NCBI RefSeq assembly: GCF_004571025.1
Contig: NZ_SPQT01000019.1
Coordinates: 122,560-186,559 of the forward strand
Length of the DNA: 64,000 nt
From: Bradyrhizobium niftali
GTDB taxonomy: Bacteria > Pseudomonadota > Alphaproteobacteria > Rhizobiales > Xanthobacteraceae
Direction of reading: 5' to 3'
Part shown: one piece after another, positions 50,872 to 59,882 of the stretch
Layout of the letters: every line of letters begins with the position of its first letter
Position numbering within the stretch: the first letter of the stretch is position 1
Position numbers and translations under genes: made by a program
Notes under the pieces: model-generated
What the model was told of the DNA's origin: nothing
The model's database searches: none
Seen by the model: the letters and a program-made list of their open reading frames with translations, nothing else

Positions 50872-52488
50872 ATGAACGTGCCGAGCCCCAACGTGCTGAT
50901 GCTCTATCCGCTGTTCACGGCGGAGTCGTTCTGGAGTTTTGGTGAGTCCTGCGAACTGATGGGCGTGAAGCGCCCCGCTGCTCCTCTCGGCCTGATCACC
51001 GTTGCCGCGATGCTGCCCAACAGCTGGACGGTCCGGCTGATCGATTGCAACACGACGCCCCTGAGCGACGAGGATCTCGCCTGGGCCGACGTCGTCTTCA
51101 CCGGCGGAATGCTGCCGCAGCAGGCCGACACGCTGCGCCTGATCGAGCTATGCCGCGCGGCGGGCAAGCCGGTGGTCGTCGGCGGTCCCGATCCGACCTC
51201 CAGCCCCCACATCTATGAGAAGGCCGACTTCCGGGTGCTCGGCGAGGCCGAGAGTGTCATCGACGAATTCATCGCGGCCTGGGAGGGCGGTGTGCGCTCC
51301 GGTGTCTTCACCGCGCCGAAATTCCAGGCCGACGTCACCAGCACGCCGGTGCCGCGGTTCGACCTGCTCAAATTCGAGGACTATCTCTATCTCGGCGTGC
51401 AGTATTCGCGCGGCTGCCCCTTCACCTGCGAGTTCTGCGACATCATCGAGCTCTACGGACGCGTGCCGCGAACCAAGACGGCCGAGCAGATGTTCGTCGA
51501 GCTCGAGACGCTCTACCAGATGGGCTACCGCGGCCATCTCGACTTCGTCGACGACAATTTCATCGGCAACAAGAAGTCGCTGCGGCTGTTCCTCCCGCAG
51601 CTCGCCGAATGGCAGCGGGCCCACGGCTATCCGTTCGAATTCTCCACCGAAGCCTCGATCAACCTCGCCGACGATCCGGAGCTGCTGGAGCAAATGGGGG
51701 CGGCCAATTTCTTCGGCATCTTCGTCGGCATCGAAAGTCCGGATCCGGCGACGCTGGTCGCGATGCGGAAGAAGCAGAACACGCGGCGCAACATCGCCGA
51801 GAGCATCCACAAGATCTACGCCGCCGGCATTCTCGTCACAGCGGGCTTCATCGTCGGCTTCGACAATGAGAAGGTCTCGATGGCGGAGGCCATGATCGAA
51901 TTCATCGAGGAGGCGGCGATCCCCGTCAGCATGGTCGGCCTGCTCTATGCCTTGCCGAACACGCAGCTGACGCGCCGCCTGGAGCGCGAAGGCCGGCTGC
52001 ACCCGGGTCACGATCTGGCGCCGACCATCGGCGCCGATCAGTGCACGGATGGGATCAACTTCGATCCGGTGCGCCCGCTGCGCGACATCCTGATGGATTA
52101 CAAGCGGGTGCTGGAGCGCATCTACAATCCGACTGCCTATGCTGGACGCATCGACCGCTTGATGACGCTGCTCGACCGTTCGCGGCAGCGCCACGAGCTT
52201 GCGGAGGGCGACATCCGCGCCAAGATCGGGGCGATGGAGACGGTGCACCGCGTGGTCACCGCGATTCCGGAAGCGCGCGGGCCGCTCTGGCAGACCTTCA
52301 TGAACTGCGCCAAGCGCGACACGTCATCGGCGCGGATCGCGGTGCAGATGATCGCGGCCTATGCGCATCTCGGGCCGTACTCGCGTAAGGTCATCGCAGC
52401 CATCGACGCGCGTCTCGCTGCGCTGGACGACGGGACGATCATCCCGCCGGCAACGATCGATGTGACGGCGGCGCGGCACCTGGCCTGA
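50872..52488 (+). CDS. B12-binding radical SAM protein (DUF4070 type)
   Basis: A 538-residue protein. An N-terminal cobalamin-binding-like domain (NVLMLYPLFTAESFWSF, IDCNTTPLSDEDLAWADVVF, VVGGPDPTSSP) precedes the radical SAM core with YSRGCPFTCEFCDIIELYG (CxxxCxxC). After it come LDFVDDNFIGNKKSLRLFL, VGIESPDPATLVAM and a C-terminal DUF4070-like region. The layout matches the group that includes the hopanoid C-2 methylase HpnP, but no hopanoid genes are adjacent and the assignment is only by architecture. It probably methylates an unreactive carbon. Confidence 0.82.
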   Translation: MNVPSPNVLMLYPLFTAESFWSFGESCELMGVKRPAAPLGLITVAAMLPNSWTVRLIDCNTTPLSDEDLAWADVVFTGGMLPQQADTLRLIELCRAAGKPVVVGGPDPTSSPHIYEKADFRVLGEAESVIDEFIAAWEGGVRSGVFTAPKFQADVTSTPVPRFDLLKFEDYLYLGVQYSRGCPFTCEFCDIIELYGRVPRTKTAEQMFVELETLYQMGYRGHLDFVDDNFIGNKKSLRLFLPQLAEWQRAHGYPFEFSTEASINLADDPELLEQMGAANFFGIFVGIESPDPATLVAMRKKQNTRRNIAESIHKIYAAGILVTAGFIVGFDNEKVSMAEAMIEFIEEAAIPVSMVGLLYALPNTQLTRRLEREGRLHPGHDLAPTIGADQCTDGINFDPVRPLRDILMDYKRVLERIYNPTAYAGRIDRLMTLLDRSRQRHELAEGDIRAKIGAMETVHRVVTAIPEARGPLWQTFMNCAKRDTSSARIAVQMIAAYAHLGPYSRKVIAAIDARLAALDDGTIIPPATIDVTAARHLA

Positions 52489-52493
52489 AGGCC

Positions 52494-53915
52494 TTACTTC
52501 ACCGCCAGCCGCAGGAAGCTCATCACGCTGCCGAGCGCGGCAAAGCCTGCACCGAGCGCCAGCGCGACGGTCGCACCGTCATGACCGGCCAGCGCGAAGC
52601 AGAGCGCCGCGAGCGCGGCTCCCGTCGTCTGTCCGGTCAGGCGCGCGGTGGCGACGATGCCGGAGGCGCTGCCGCTGCGGTGGGGCGGCGCGCTCGACAT
52701 CACCGCCTTCATGTTCGGCGCCTGGAAGAAGCCGAAGCCCATGCCGCAGATCACCATCCGCCAGAAGATATCGGGGATAGCAGGGTTGGCCGGCAGCAGC
52801 GCGAGCAGGGCCATGCCGAGGCCGAGCAGCACGAGCCCGATGCCGCCGAGCAGCCCGACCGCATGCCGGTCGGACAGGCGCCCGGCGATCGGCGCCATGA
52901 TGCCGACCACCAGCGGCCAGGGCGTCATGAAGAAGCCGGTCTCGACCTGCGAGCGCCCCAGCACATCCTCGAAATAGAACGGCAGCGAGACGAAGGCGAG
53001 GCCCTGCACCGCGAAGGAGCACACGGCGGTCGCCGCCGACAGCGCGAACATCGGCCGGCTGAACAGGTCGATCGGCAGCATCGGTGCCGGATGATCGGCG
53101 TGCCGGCGCGTCAGGATGAAGCCGAGCGCGAGGGCCGCGACCAGTTCGATGCCGACGACGAAAGGCGACAGATTGTGCGCGGCGCTGCCGATCCCCGTGA
53201 TGAACAGGCCGAGGCAGGCAGACGCCAGGATCGCGCCGAGAAAGTCAAAGCCGTGATCGGCCCGCGGCGTCTTCGGCAGCATCGCAAAGCCGATGCCGAT
53301 CGCAACGAGGCCGAAGGGGATGTTGACGGCGAACAGCCACGGCCACGGGCCGAGCGCGAGGATGGCGGAGGCGATCGAGGGCCCGAAGGTGAAGGCGGTC
53401 GCGACCACCAGTGCGTTGTGGCCGAGGCCGCGGCCCAGCATCCGGCCGGGATAGACGAAGCGCACCAGCGCCGTGTTGACGCTCATGATGCCGCTGGCCC
53501 CCAGGCCTTGCAGCGTGCGCGCCACCAGCAGGCTGTCCAGCGACCACGCCACCGCGCAGAACAGCGAGGCGATGGTGAACAGGATCAGGCCGCCGAGATA
53601 GATGCGCTGGTGCCCGACGATCTCGCCGAGCGCCCCTAACGGCAGCAGCGTCGCCACCAGCGCGATCTGGTAGACGTTGACCACCCAGACCGACTGCTCC
53701 GGCGTGACATGCAGATCGGCAGCAATGGCGGGCAGTGCGATGTTGGCGATCGCGGTGTCGAGCGAGGCCATCGCCAGCGCGGTGAAGATGGCGGCGATCG
53801 CCCAGCGCCGCTGCGCGGCCGGCAGGCCGTCGGCGATCGGGTGGTCGGGCTCGCGCGCGGCGGCAGGTAACGTGATCGTCATTGCGTTGGCGCGTTGCTC
53901 CGGCGGCGTGGCCAT
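52494..53915 (-). CDS. MFS transporter (DHA2/EmrB-like)
   Basis: A 473-residue major facilitator with about 14 helices. The N-terminal helix ends in the DHA2 motif ALAMASLDTAIANIALPAIA. Other landmarks are VVNVYQIALVATLLPLGALG and the loop GRLSDRHAVGLLGG. DHA2 members export drugs or amphiphiles using the proton gradient. The start at MATPPEQRAN is uncertain because MTITLPA at 53882 is also possible. It is convergent with the radical SAM gene, with 5 nt between stops. Confidence 0.87.
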   Translation of the reverse strand: MATPPEQRANAMTITLPAAAREPDHPIADGLPAAQRRWAIAAIFTALAMASLDTAIANIALPAIAADLHVTPEQSVWVVNVYQIALVATLLPLGALGEIVGHQRIYLGGLILFTIASLFCAVAWSLDSLLVARTLQGLGASGIMSVNTALVRFVYPGRMLGRGLGHNALVVATAFTFGPSIASAILALGPWPWLFAVNIPFGLVAIGIGFAMLPKTPRADHGFDFLGAILASACLGLFITGIGSAAHNLSPFVVGIELVAALALGFILTRRHADHPAPMLPIDLFSRPMFALSAATAVCSFAVQGLAFVSLPFYFEDVLGRSQVETGFFMTPWPLVVGIMAPIAGRLSDRHAVGLLGGIGLVLLGLGMALLALLPANPAIPDIFWRMVICGMGFGFFQAPNMKAVMSSAPPHRSGSASGIVATARLTGQTTGAALAALCFALAGHDGATVALALGAGFAALGSVMSFLRLAVK

Positions 53916-54055
53916 AGGGGACTTTTCGGCATGTACTACGCTTGAGGCCGCTGCCACAGGCACATGCCTGCATGCTGTGTATGCGCGAAGGTCAGGCGAT
54001 GCGCCTGCGCGCTGGCGTATGATCGCGCGAGCTGCTGCAATTTCAGGGGATCGTC

Positions 54056-55117
54056 ATGCAACTCGTCGTTCTGCCCGGTGACGGCATCGGACCCGAGATC
54101 ACGACCGCGACATCGCTCGTGCTGCGCGCGGCCTCGGAACGCTTCCAGCTCAATCTTCGCCTGGAGGAGCATGCGGTCGGGCATGCGAGCCTGAAACAAT
54201 TCGGCACGACGGTGCGCCCCGAGCTGCTCGACATCGTCCGCGCCGCCGACGGCCTGATCCTGGGCCCGACCGCGACCTTCGACTTCAAGGACGAGGCGCG
54301 TGGCGAGATCAATCCGTCCAGGCACTTCCGCAAGAGCCTCGACCTCTACGCCAATGTCAGGCCCGCGCGCACTTATGCCGGGCGGCCCGGCCGTCTCGGC
54401 GAATTCGATCTCGTCGTGGTGCGCGAGAACACCGAAGGGTTTTATGCCGACCGCAACATGGAGCAGGGCAATGGCGAGATGCTGGTCACGCCTGACGTCG
54501 TGATCTCGCTGCGCCGGATCACGCGTCTGTGCTGCGAGCGCATCGCGCACGCGGCCTGCCGTCTCGCCATGAAGCGGCGCAGGCACCTCACCATCGTGCA
54601 CAAGGCCAATGTGCTCAAGATCGGCGACGGGATGTTTCTGGACATCTGCCGCGAGGCGGCCAAGGCCTATCCCGGCCTCGAAGTCGACGACATCCTGGTC
54701 GACGCCATGATGGCGCATGTGGTGCGGAGCCCCGATCGCTTCGACGTCATCGTCGCCACCAACATGTTCGGCGATATCCTGTCCGATCTCACGGCGGAGC
54801 TGTCGGGCAGCCTTGGCCTCGGCGGCTCGCTCAATGTCGGCGACCGCTACGCCATGGCGCAGGCCGCGCACGGCTCGGCGCCCGACATCGCCGGGCAGGA
54901 CATCGCCAATCCGGTGTCGCTGATCCTGTCGACGGCCTTGCTGCTCGGCTGGTACGGCGAAAAGAGCGGCGCGGCCCGCTACGAGGAGGCCGCGCGGGCG
55001 ATCGAGGCGGCGGTGGCGAAGGCGATCGGTGAGGGCAGGGCGACCCGCGATGTTGGCGGCAGGCTCGGCACGATCGCGGCGGGCGCTGCGATCGCGGAGA
55101 TGTTGCAGGGGGAGTAA
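54056..55117 (+). CDS. isocitrate/isopropylmalate dehydrogenase family protein
   Basis: A 353-residue beta-decarboxylating dehydrogenase. The start MQLVVLPGDGIGPEITTATS is diagnostic. The substrate loop contains RENTEGFYADRN and HKANVLKIGDGMFL. The metal-binding Asp lies in NMFGDILSDLTAELSGSLGL. Family members include LeuB, tartrate and homoisocitrate dehydrogenases; which acid is used here cannot be told. AGGGGA precedes the ATG. It stands alone, divergent from the DHA2-type gene. Confidence 0.88.
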   Translation: MQLVVLPGDGIGPEITTATSLVLRAASERFQLNLRLEEHAVGHASLKQFGTTVRPELLDIVRAADGLILGPTATFDFKDEARGEINPSRHFRKSLDLYANVRPARTYAGRPGRLGEFDLVVVRENTEGFYADRNMEQGNGEMLVTPDVVISLRRITRLCCERIAHAACRLAMKRRRHLTIVHKANVLKIGDGMFLDICREAAKAYPGLEVDDILVDAMMAHVVRSPDRFDVIVATNMFGDILSDLTAELSGSLGLGGSLNVGDRYAMAQAAHGSAPDIAGQDIANPVSLILSTALLLGWYGEKSGAARYEEAARAIEAAVAKAIGEGRATRDVGGRLGTIAAGAAIAEMLQGE

Positions 55118-55699
55118 GGGCTCTTCGCCTCTCCCGCCTGCGGCAGGGGAAACGCATTCAAGAGAGGTTGCTGCGGCCATCCTTCGAGACGCCCGCCTTT
55201 GGCGGGCCCTCAGGATGAGGACGGAGTGTGCGGCAGCAATTTCGACCGGCAAGATGCCGCTTAGCCTCGTCCTGAGGAGACCGCTGGAAGCGGTCATCTC
55301 GAAGGACGAGGCGCGCGGTCAGGCATTGCCAAAAGTCATATGCGATAGCCCTGCCGCCTGCCGGGAGAGGGAGCGCACCTGTGCACTGCCGCCCAAAACA
55401 AAAAGTCGAAAAACAACCCCATGCACAGTAGAAGGCCCCTTGATCGACAAGGGATTTTCGAGCCGCGCCGCGACGACATTCGTGACCGCGATCACGTTGA
55501 CCCGTCGGGCAAAACACTGGCATGATGCTATCGTGGCGGCGACCGGTGACAGGACCGGAGCGCATTCTCGTCAAGCGCGATGTCCGCGTCATGCCATCAA
55601 GCGGCGCGTCTCCTCCGGCCCACGTTGAGGCAGATCAATACTCGCCTCGCAGGCCCGCCAGACCCTTCCATCAGCGCATCCATGGAAAGGGCGGCCGTC
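55118..55699. repeat. 582-nt intergenic region rich in dispersed repeats
   Basis: The left part holds CCTCAGGATGAGG and CCTCGTCCTGAGG with internal hairpins (GCCCGCCTTTGGCGGGC near 55190; GACCGCTGGAAGCGGTC near 55279). Next come an A-rich stretch (55390-55420) and a repeat core at 55497-55517. These resemble common Bradyrhizobium intergenic elements. No convincing gene is present before the antiporter start. Confidence 0.7.
55497..55517 (-). repeat. intergenic repeat core, copy 2
   Basis: TTGACCCGTCGGGCAAAACA plus the next base is the reverse complement of 12408-12428 with one difference. The orientation is opposite to copy 1. Confidence 0.7.
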
Positions 55700-56800
55700 A
55701 TGCAAACCCTGCTCAGGGAAATCCGGGATACCCCTTTGCTCTGGATGCTGGTCTTCGTGCCCATCGTGCTGGTGGCCGAGGCGGCTGCCCCGCATTCCCA
55801 CACGCTCCTCTTCGTGCTGGCGGTGCTTGCGATCGTGCCGCTGGCGGCCCTGCTGAGCCACGCCACCGAAGCGGTCGCCGCGAAGACCGGCGATGCCGTG
55901 GGCGGACTGCTCAACGCAACGCTCGGCAATCTGACGGAGCTCATCATTGCCATCACGGCGCTGCGTGCAGGCCAGTACATGCTGGTTAAGGCCTCGATTG
56001 CGGGGGCGATCGTCACCAACGCGGTGTTCATGTTGGGGGCCTGCCTGCTGCTCGGCGGCCTGCGCTACCACGTGCAGGAGTACAACCGCGCCGGCGCGCG
56101 GCTCTCGTCGGGCCTGTTGCTGATGGCGACCGTCGCCCTGCTTGCGCCTTCCGCGGTCGCTGATCTCGAGCATCTGCCGCAGGGCGGGGGCATCTTGAAC
56201 ACGCTCAGCGTCGGCATTTCGGTCCTGCTGATCATCGCTTATGCGCTCGGCCTGTTGTTCTCGCTCGGGACGCACAAGGAATTGTTCGCAAGCGCCGATC
56301 ATGGCGAGGACAAGGAGGCGCACTGGCCGATCGGCATCGCCGTCGGCACGCTGCTGGCCGTCACCGTGCTGGTCGCGCTCGTGAGTGAAATCTTCGTGGA
56401 ATCGGTGCAGAAGGCGGCGGAGACGTTCGGGATGAGCCCGGCCTTCGTCGGCTTCATCGTCGTTTCGCTGGTCGGCGCTGCCGCCGAATTTGCGGTGGCG
56501 TTCGGCGCGGCGCGCAAGGACCGGCTCGACATGGTCGTCAGCATTGCGCTCGGCAGCGCCTCCCAGATCGCGCTGTTCGTCGCACCCGCGCTGGTGCTGC
56601 TCAGCTACGTCGTGGGGCCAACGCCGATGAACCTGCAGTTCTGGCCGGGCGCCGTCACCATGGTGATGATCGCCACCGTCACGTCGGCCTTCATCACGGC
56701 CAGCGGGCGCTCAGCATGGTTCGTCGGCGCGCTGATGATCTTCATTTATGCGGTCTTTGCGCTGACGCTTTATGTCGTCCCGCCGGCGGGCCGGGGATGA
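55700..56800 (+). CDS. calcium/proton antiporter (CaCA family, Cax/ChaA-like)
   Basis: A 366-residue inner-membrane protein with about 11 helices. Two inverted alpha-repeats are visible: GLLNATLGNLTELIIAITAL in the first half and VSLVGAAAEFAVAFGAARKD in the second, each with the ion-binding Glu. A charged loop (KELFASADHGEDKEAHWPIG) separates the halves. It exports Ca2+ or other cations in exchange for protons. The start at MQTLLREIRD is preceded by GGAAAGG. A methionine six codons upstream is an alternative. Confidence 0.9.
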   Translation: MQTLLREIRDTPLLWMLVFVPIVLVAEAAAPHSHTLLFVLAVLAIVPLAALLSHATEAVAAKTGDAVGGLLNATLGNLTELIIAITALRAGQYMLVKASIAGAIVTNAVFMLGACLLLGGLRYHVQEYNRAGARLSSGLLLMATVALLAPSAVADLEHLPQGGGILNTLSVGISVLLIIAYALGLLFSLGTHKELFASADHGEDKEAHWPIGIAVGTLLAVTVLVALVSEIFVESVQKAAETFGMSPAFVGFIVVSLVGAAAEFAVAFGAARKDRLDMVVSIALGSASQIALFVAPALVLLSYVVGPTPMNLQFWPGAVTMVMIATVTSAFITASGRSAWFVGALMIFIYAVFALTLYVVPPAGRG

Positions 56801-56850
56801 GGGCGGTCGCCCGGCAGCCATGACCGTTTCTGACCCAACCCAGACATTGG

Positions 56851-56873
56851 CGCGAGCTTCTGTCTCGCGTTTT
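56851..56873 (+). terminator. intrinsic terminator after the antiporter
   Basis: CGCGAG (56851-56856) and CTCGCG (56864-56869) form a stem with a CTTCTGT loop, followed by TTTT. It lies 50 nt after the antiporter stop and just before the end of a convergent small gene. Confidence 0.55.
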
Positions 56874-56877
56874 GCGT

Positions 56878-57096
56878 TCAGGACCACGGCGGCTCTTCGC
56901 CGGCCCCGGCTGCCTCGTGGTTGATCGCGACACCCGCCGTGCGCAACCCGGTCAGCAAGACAGTTCTTACAAAGGCAGGATCAAACCCAATATCCTTGGC
57001 GTTTGGTGGATGTGCCTCGCTGTCCTTCAATCGGAGCGCCAGGTGCATTTGCTCGCAAAGGTGCTGAACGACGCGATTGACTTGATCGTCAGTCAT
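56878..57096 (-). CDS. small hypothetical protein
   Basis: A 72-residue soluble protein starting MTDDQVNRVVQHLCEQMHLA and continuing FDPAFVRTVLLTGLRTAGVA, ending EEPPWS. An excellent AGGAGGAAG Shine-Dalgarno 6 nt before the ATG supports expression. No motif or membrane segment is recognised. It is the first gene of an accessory stretch of small genes. Confidence 0.65.
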   Translation of the reverse strand: MTDDQVNRVVQHLCEQMHLALRLKDSEAHPPNAKDIGFDPAFVRTVLLTGLRTAGVAINHEAAGAGEEPPWS

Positions 57097-57296
57097 CGTT
57101 GGCTTCCTCCTGCTACCTTTTGTCCAACTAGGTAGCACAAAATAGGGCGGTACGCGATCGGACGGCCCCAAGCCCAACCCCACGCTCATGGGCGGGCCGG
57201 CCCGCCTGGCACGCCGGAAGTGACCGGCGGCGATGAGAACGACGCTTTTGACCTTTCGGACATTGAGTCCGATCGGCGCAATGCGAATGAGCTTGA

Positions 57297-57860
57297 CTAG
57301 TGCCGTCCGGCTTCGGCTTCTTGTTCCAACTGCAAGATGCGCGCCCGTAGCGCGTCGAACGTCTCTTCGGCCGCCTCGCTGAACAGTGGATCCTCAGGAT
57401 TGGTTATGGCCGAAGCGATCTCCGTCCAATCTTCAGGCTCGAGAGCCTTCAGGGCGGCGGGAAAGAAATCGCGATCTTCCTTCATGATGTGGCGCCGCTC
57501 GTGCTCTATGAAATCGCGAACGATGGCATGCACATCCTGCCGAAGCAGTTCGCGATCCGCGAGAACATCGTCGACCGCATGAGCGACGCGGCGCAAAAGG
57601 TCGGCCCCCTTCTGGTGTTCGCGAGCGAGATCACCGACCTTCGCAGCCGCACCGGGATCGCGAATTTTCAGCTTGTCGAAGACCAGGTCTTCCTGAGGAT
57701 GGTGGTAAACCTCCGGGTAAAGTTCGAAGTAGCTGATAACCGCGCCGATAACCTCATAGTCGGGGCGGTCGCCCCGATCGAAAACCTGAAGTTCCCGCTC
57801 AAGGATGGCGAGCAGTTTCTCGATATTGCGGTGCTCTTGGCTTAAGCGCTCAATGATCAT
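57297..57860 (-). CDS. hemerythrin domain-containing protein
   Basis: A 187-residue four-helix-bundle protein. Likely di-iron ligands are His in SQEHRNIEKLL, HH and E in VYHHPQEDLVFDKL, His in LAREHQKGADLLR, and EHERRHIMKEDRDFF. Hemerythrin-like proteins sense or store O2 or NO, or protect Fe-S repair. The start MIIERLSQEHRN was chosen because the ligand helix begins immediately. It lies alone in the accessory region. Confidence 0.87.
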   Translation of the reverse strand: MIIERLSQEHRNIEKLLAILERELQVFDRGDRPDYEVIGAVISYFELYPEVYHHPQEDLVFDKLKIRDPGAAAKVGDLAREHQKGADLLRRVAHAVDDVLADRELLRQDVHAIVRDFIEHERRHIMKEDRDFFPAALKALEPEDWTEIASAITNPEDPLFSEAAEETFDALRARILQLEQEAEAGRH

Positions 57861-58174
57861 TGCTGCGATCCACAAGGTGACCGATTGAGAAGCTTCGAAA
57901 GCCTAGCCCCAAGTCGCCTCAGCTCTTTTGCGCTAAATCAAGTTCCGGACGTATGGTGCGCCATCCGCCTGTTCTATGTCGCCTGTTTTGCCGCCGCCGC
58001 GTCACGAACGGGATGTCCGGCCCATGGCTCAGTTGGTCCGATGCAGCGGTTTGTCTGGAGTTGGGGGGTAAAGCCGACCTGCCGGCTGAGCGCCCGGACT
58101 TCTCAGTTTGACCCATTGCAGTCATTCTGCGTTGTTCGTTACAAGAGAGGCGGCTTTAGCTTGCGAGTGCCGAC

Positions 58175-58456
58175 ATGAGTGAAAAAGTTGCGGAAGGGAC
58201 TTGGTATTATGATGGAAACATTCCGCAGCGCATCGCAGCTTACCGGAAGGAAGCGCGTCTCGCGGCGTCTCGATTTGACCGGAATACCGACCAAGAGCCA
58301 TCAATAGCCGAGAGCCGACCTATACCTGAAACGAAGGACGGTTTTTTGTACTATTGCTTGTTTGGAAACTCGGGCGAGCATTTATCTCTCGAAGAATTAA
58401 AGGCGTGGGCCGCTTCTCAACCGTGGGGACCGGTTAAGTGGGACGAAGACTTTTAG
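58175..58456 (+). CDS. small hypothetical protein
   Basis: A 93-residue acidic protein starting MSEKVAEGTWYYDGNIPQRI and ending LKAWAASQPWGPVKWDEDF. Its DNA is less GC-rich than the window's average, suggesting transfer. The aromatic-rich end and the segment FLYYCLFGNSGEHLSLEELK are distinctive, but I do not recognise a family. No signal or membrane segment is present. Confidence 0.6.
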   Translation: MSEKVAEGTWYYDGNIPQRIAAYRKEARLAASRFDRNTDQEPSIAESRPIPETKDGFLYYCLFGNSGEHLSLEELKAWAASQPWGPVKWDEDF

Positions 58457-58914
58457 CTGGAAATGCCGTGCTTGAACGGCTGCTCTTGGCCCGTAGCTGC
58501 CTCTCTGCTTCGACGCCCTGATGTCCGATTGCGGGGTTCTAACGGACCAACGAAAGATATGGTCGCGATGCCCGCAGGTGAGACTTCTGCGGCCCGGGGG
58601 CGACGGGACTATCGATTTCATCTATAGGACAACAGCACTGGCTTGATTAGCATCGTGCCGGTGACCACATCATATGTCATCGGGGACACGTTGGCCCCGA
58701 CACACAGGCAACGCATTGACCGCCTCATTCAGATGAAGGCGGTGCGACCTGCGGCTAGCAGGCTTGGGCCACGTTCGAGTACCGCTCGGCGCGGCAAACC
58801 TCTACGCAAAAGCAGCGCAACGGCACAAGCCGCCGAGGGAAACCTTGGCGGCTTTTGCGTGGGGCCAAATTGGACTAGCCTGTTGAGCTGCACGGCTCAT
58901 CGGAGGGCGCGAAT
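58457..58914. other. 458-nt region without a confirmed gene
   Basis: A rightward open frame from 58643 is Arg/Ser-rich without domain character and was not accepted. The region contains a strong hairpin at 58829-58856. Fragments resemble decayed accessory DNA. Confidence 0.5.
58829..58856 (+). terminator. GNRA-capped hairpin with T-run
   Basis: GCCGCCGAGG (58829-58838), a GAAA loop, and CCTTGGCGGC (58843-58852) are followed by TTTT. One G-U pair interrupts a 10-bp stem that extends by A-T pairs. It looks like an intrinsic terminator, yet no clear gene precedes it, so it may end a small RNA. Confidence 0.6.
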
Positions 58915-59055
58915 GTGAACTCCACCCTTAAGATCCAAAAGTCAGAAGAAACCCTGATCGAACAGATCAAGGCCGAGATCAAAAAGCGTTCAGAGGCGAA
59001 GGCCAGGCGGATGCTGCTCAAGCGGCCCAAAAGGCTGGCCAAACGCTGCGGCTAG
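58915..59055 (+). CDS. very small basic protein
   Basis: A 46-residue frame with a GTG start and a well-placed GGAGG eight bases upstream. It encodes MNSTLKIQKSEETLIEQIKA, then EIKKRSEAKARRMLLKRPKR and LAKRCG. It is a single charged helix with a very basic end, like small nucleic-acid-binding peptides. No homologue comes to mind. Its TAG stop overlaps the stop of the leftward small gene through CTAG. Confidence 0.5.
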   Translation: MNSTLKIQKSEETLIEQIKAEIKKRSEAKARRMLLKRPKRLAKRCG

Positions 59056-59183
59056 TCGATCAGCTCGTCGGTGTCACCAGTGTCTTTGAAGAGCGTCTTC
59101 AGCAGCCGCCATAGTTCGCGGTGCCCAGGGGTTTGGCCGCCTTGCTTGAGGTAATCCGCGATATCCATTGTGGTGGTTTGCAT
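59052..59183 (-). CDS. very small hypothetical protein
   Basis: A 43-residue frame: MQTTTMDIADYLKQGGQTPG, then HRELWRLLKTLFKDTGDTDE and LID. Composition is protein-like, with an amphipathic helix (RELWRLLKTLFKD). The ribosome binding site is weak, so expression is unsure. It converges on the basic 46-residue frame. Confidence 0.4.
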   Translation of the reverse strand: MQTTTMDIADYLKQGGQTPGHRELWRLLKTLFKDTGDTDELID

Positions 59184-59272
59184 CTCGATCGTCCCGTCGA
59201 CGCGTGCATCGAAATGAGCTACCAGGCTTTGGGCTGTAAGTCAGCCGCGCTGCGCTCAGGGTCGCTTGACAA

Positions 59273-59437
59273 CTACTTCTTCAACAGTAGTCCCATCGTT
59301 CGCGCCATGCGCCTCACCGACCCGGCATGGCGGCCCAGTTCGGCGGCTATCTTCGATGCGCCAATTCCCTGCCGGGCCAGCCCGACCAATCGTCGGACCT
59401 CCTGCTCGGCCCATTGCTTTGGCTTCGGTGTTTTCAT
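59273..59437 (-). CDS. small helix-turn-helix protein
   Basis: A 54-residue protein, MKTPKPKQWAEQEVRRLVGL, then ARQGIGASKIAAELGRHAGS and VRRMARTMGLLLKK. The pattern W..QEV.RL..LA..G...SKIA..LGR..GSVR..AR..GL matches small SANT/GcrA-like HTH proteins widespread in Rhizobiales. It probably binds DNA. A TTG start six codons upstream is also possible. It stands alone among small accessory genes. Confidence 0.72.
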   Translation of the reverse strand: MKTPKPKQWAEQEVRRLVGLARQGIGASKIAAELGRHAGSVRRMARTMGLLLKK

Positions 59438-59882
59438 GGTGCGTGCAGCGCTCAAGACCTGCCGACCACTTAACCGGTGCGCCTAGTTGCCAACACTTGG
59501 GAAATTTACAGGTGGTGCCTGCCACCACAAGGCTGAGCGGTGCGGCGGCTTTGGCGCGCGCGAGATGGGCGTGCGCGGCGTCCCGATTATCGCGCGAACT
59601 CTATTGGGGATATCGGACCGGCGTCGTTGGCGTAGGGAGGCCCGCTATCAAGGGTAGATCGGACCTGCCGTATGCGAGCGCCGGACCGCCGCTTTTGACC
59701 CGCTGCGGACATCCGACTGATGAGGCCGTTCGATCGGACAAAGGGCAAACGTCCGATGGCATCAGTGCAACCCGGAAATGAAATAGCTCCAAGCGGCGGC
59801 CAGTATTATACTGGTGCTACTGGAAGTGCTGTTTCAAGCGTTCGTGGAAAGATTGTTACGACCAGTCAGGGAGGAACATCTG
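59438..59882. other. 445-nt region without a confirmed gene
   Basis: The sequence contains fragments such as GCTTTTGACCCGCTGCGGAC (59690-59709) that resemble decayed cyclase-associated DNA in this genus, by memory only. The last 20 bases hold the GGGAGGAAC ribosome binding site of the next gene. No convincing gene is seen. Confidence 0.45.

Noticed and set aside
57885..58178. 97-codon rightward open frame
   Set aside because: Mixed composition without domain character and no ribosome binding site. It looks like decayed DNA.
58643..58918. 91-codon rightward open frame
   Set aside because: It has a TTG start without a Shine-Dalgarno, is Arg/Ser-rich, and a terminator-like hairpin lies inside it.
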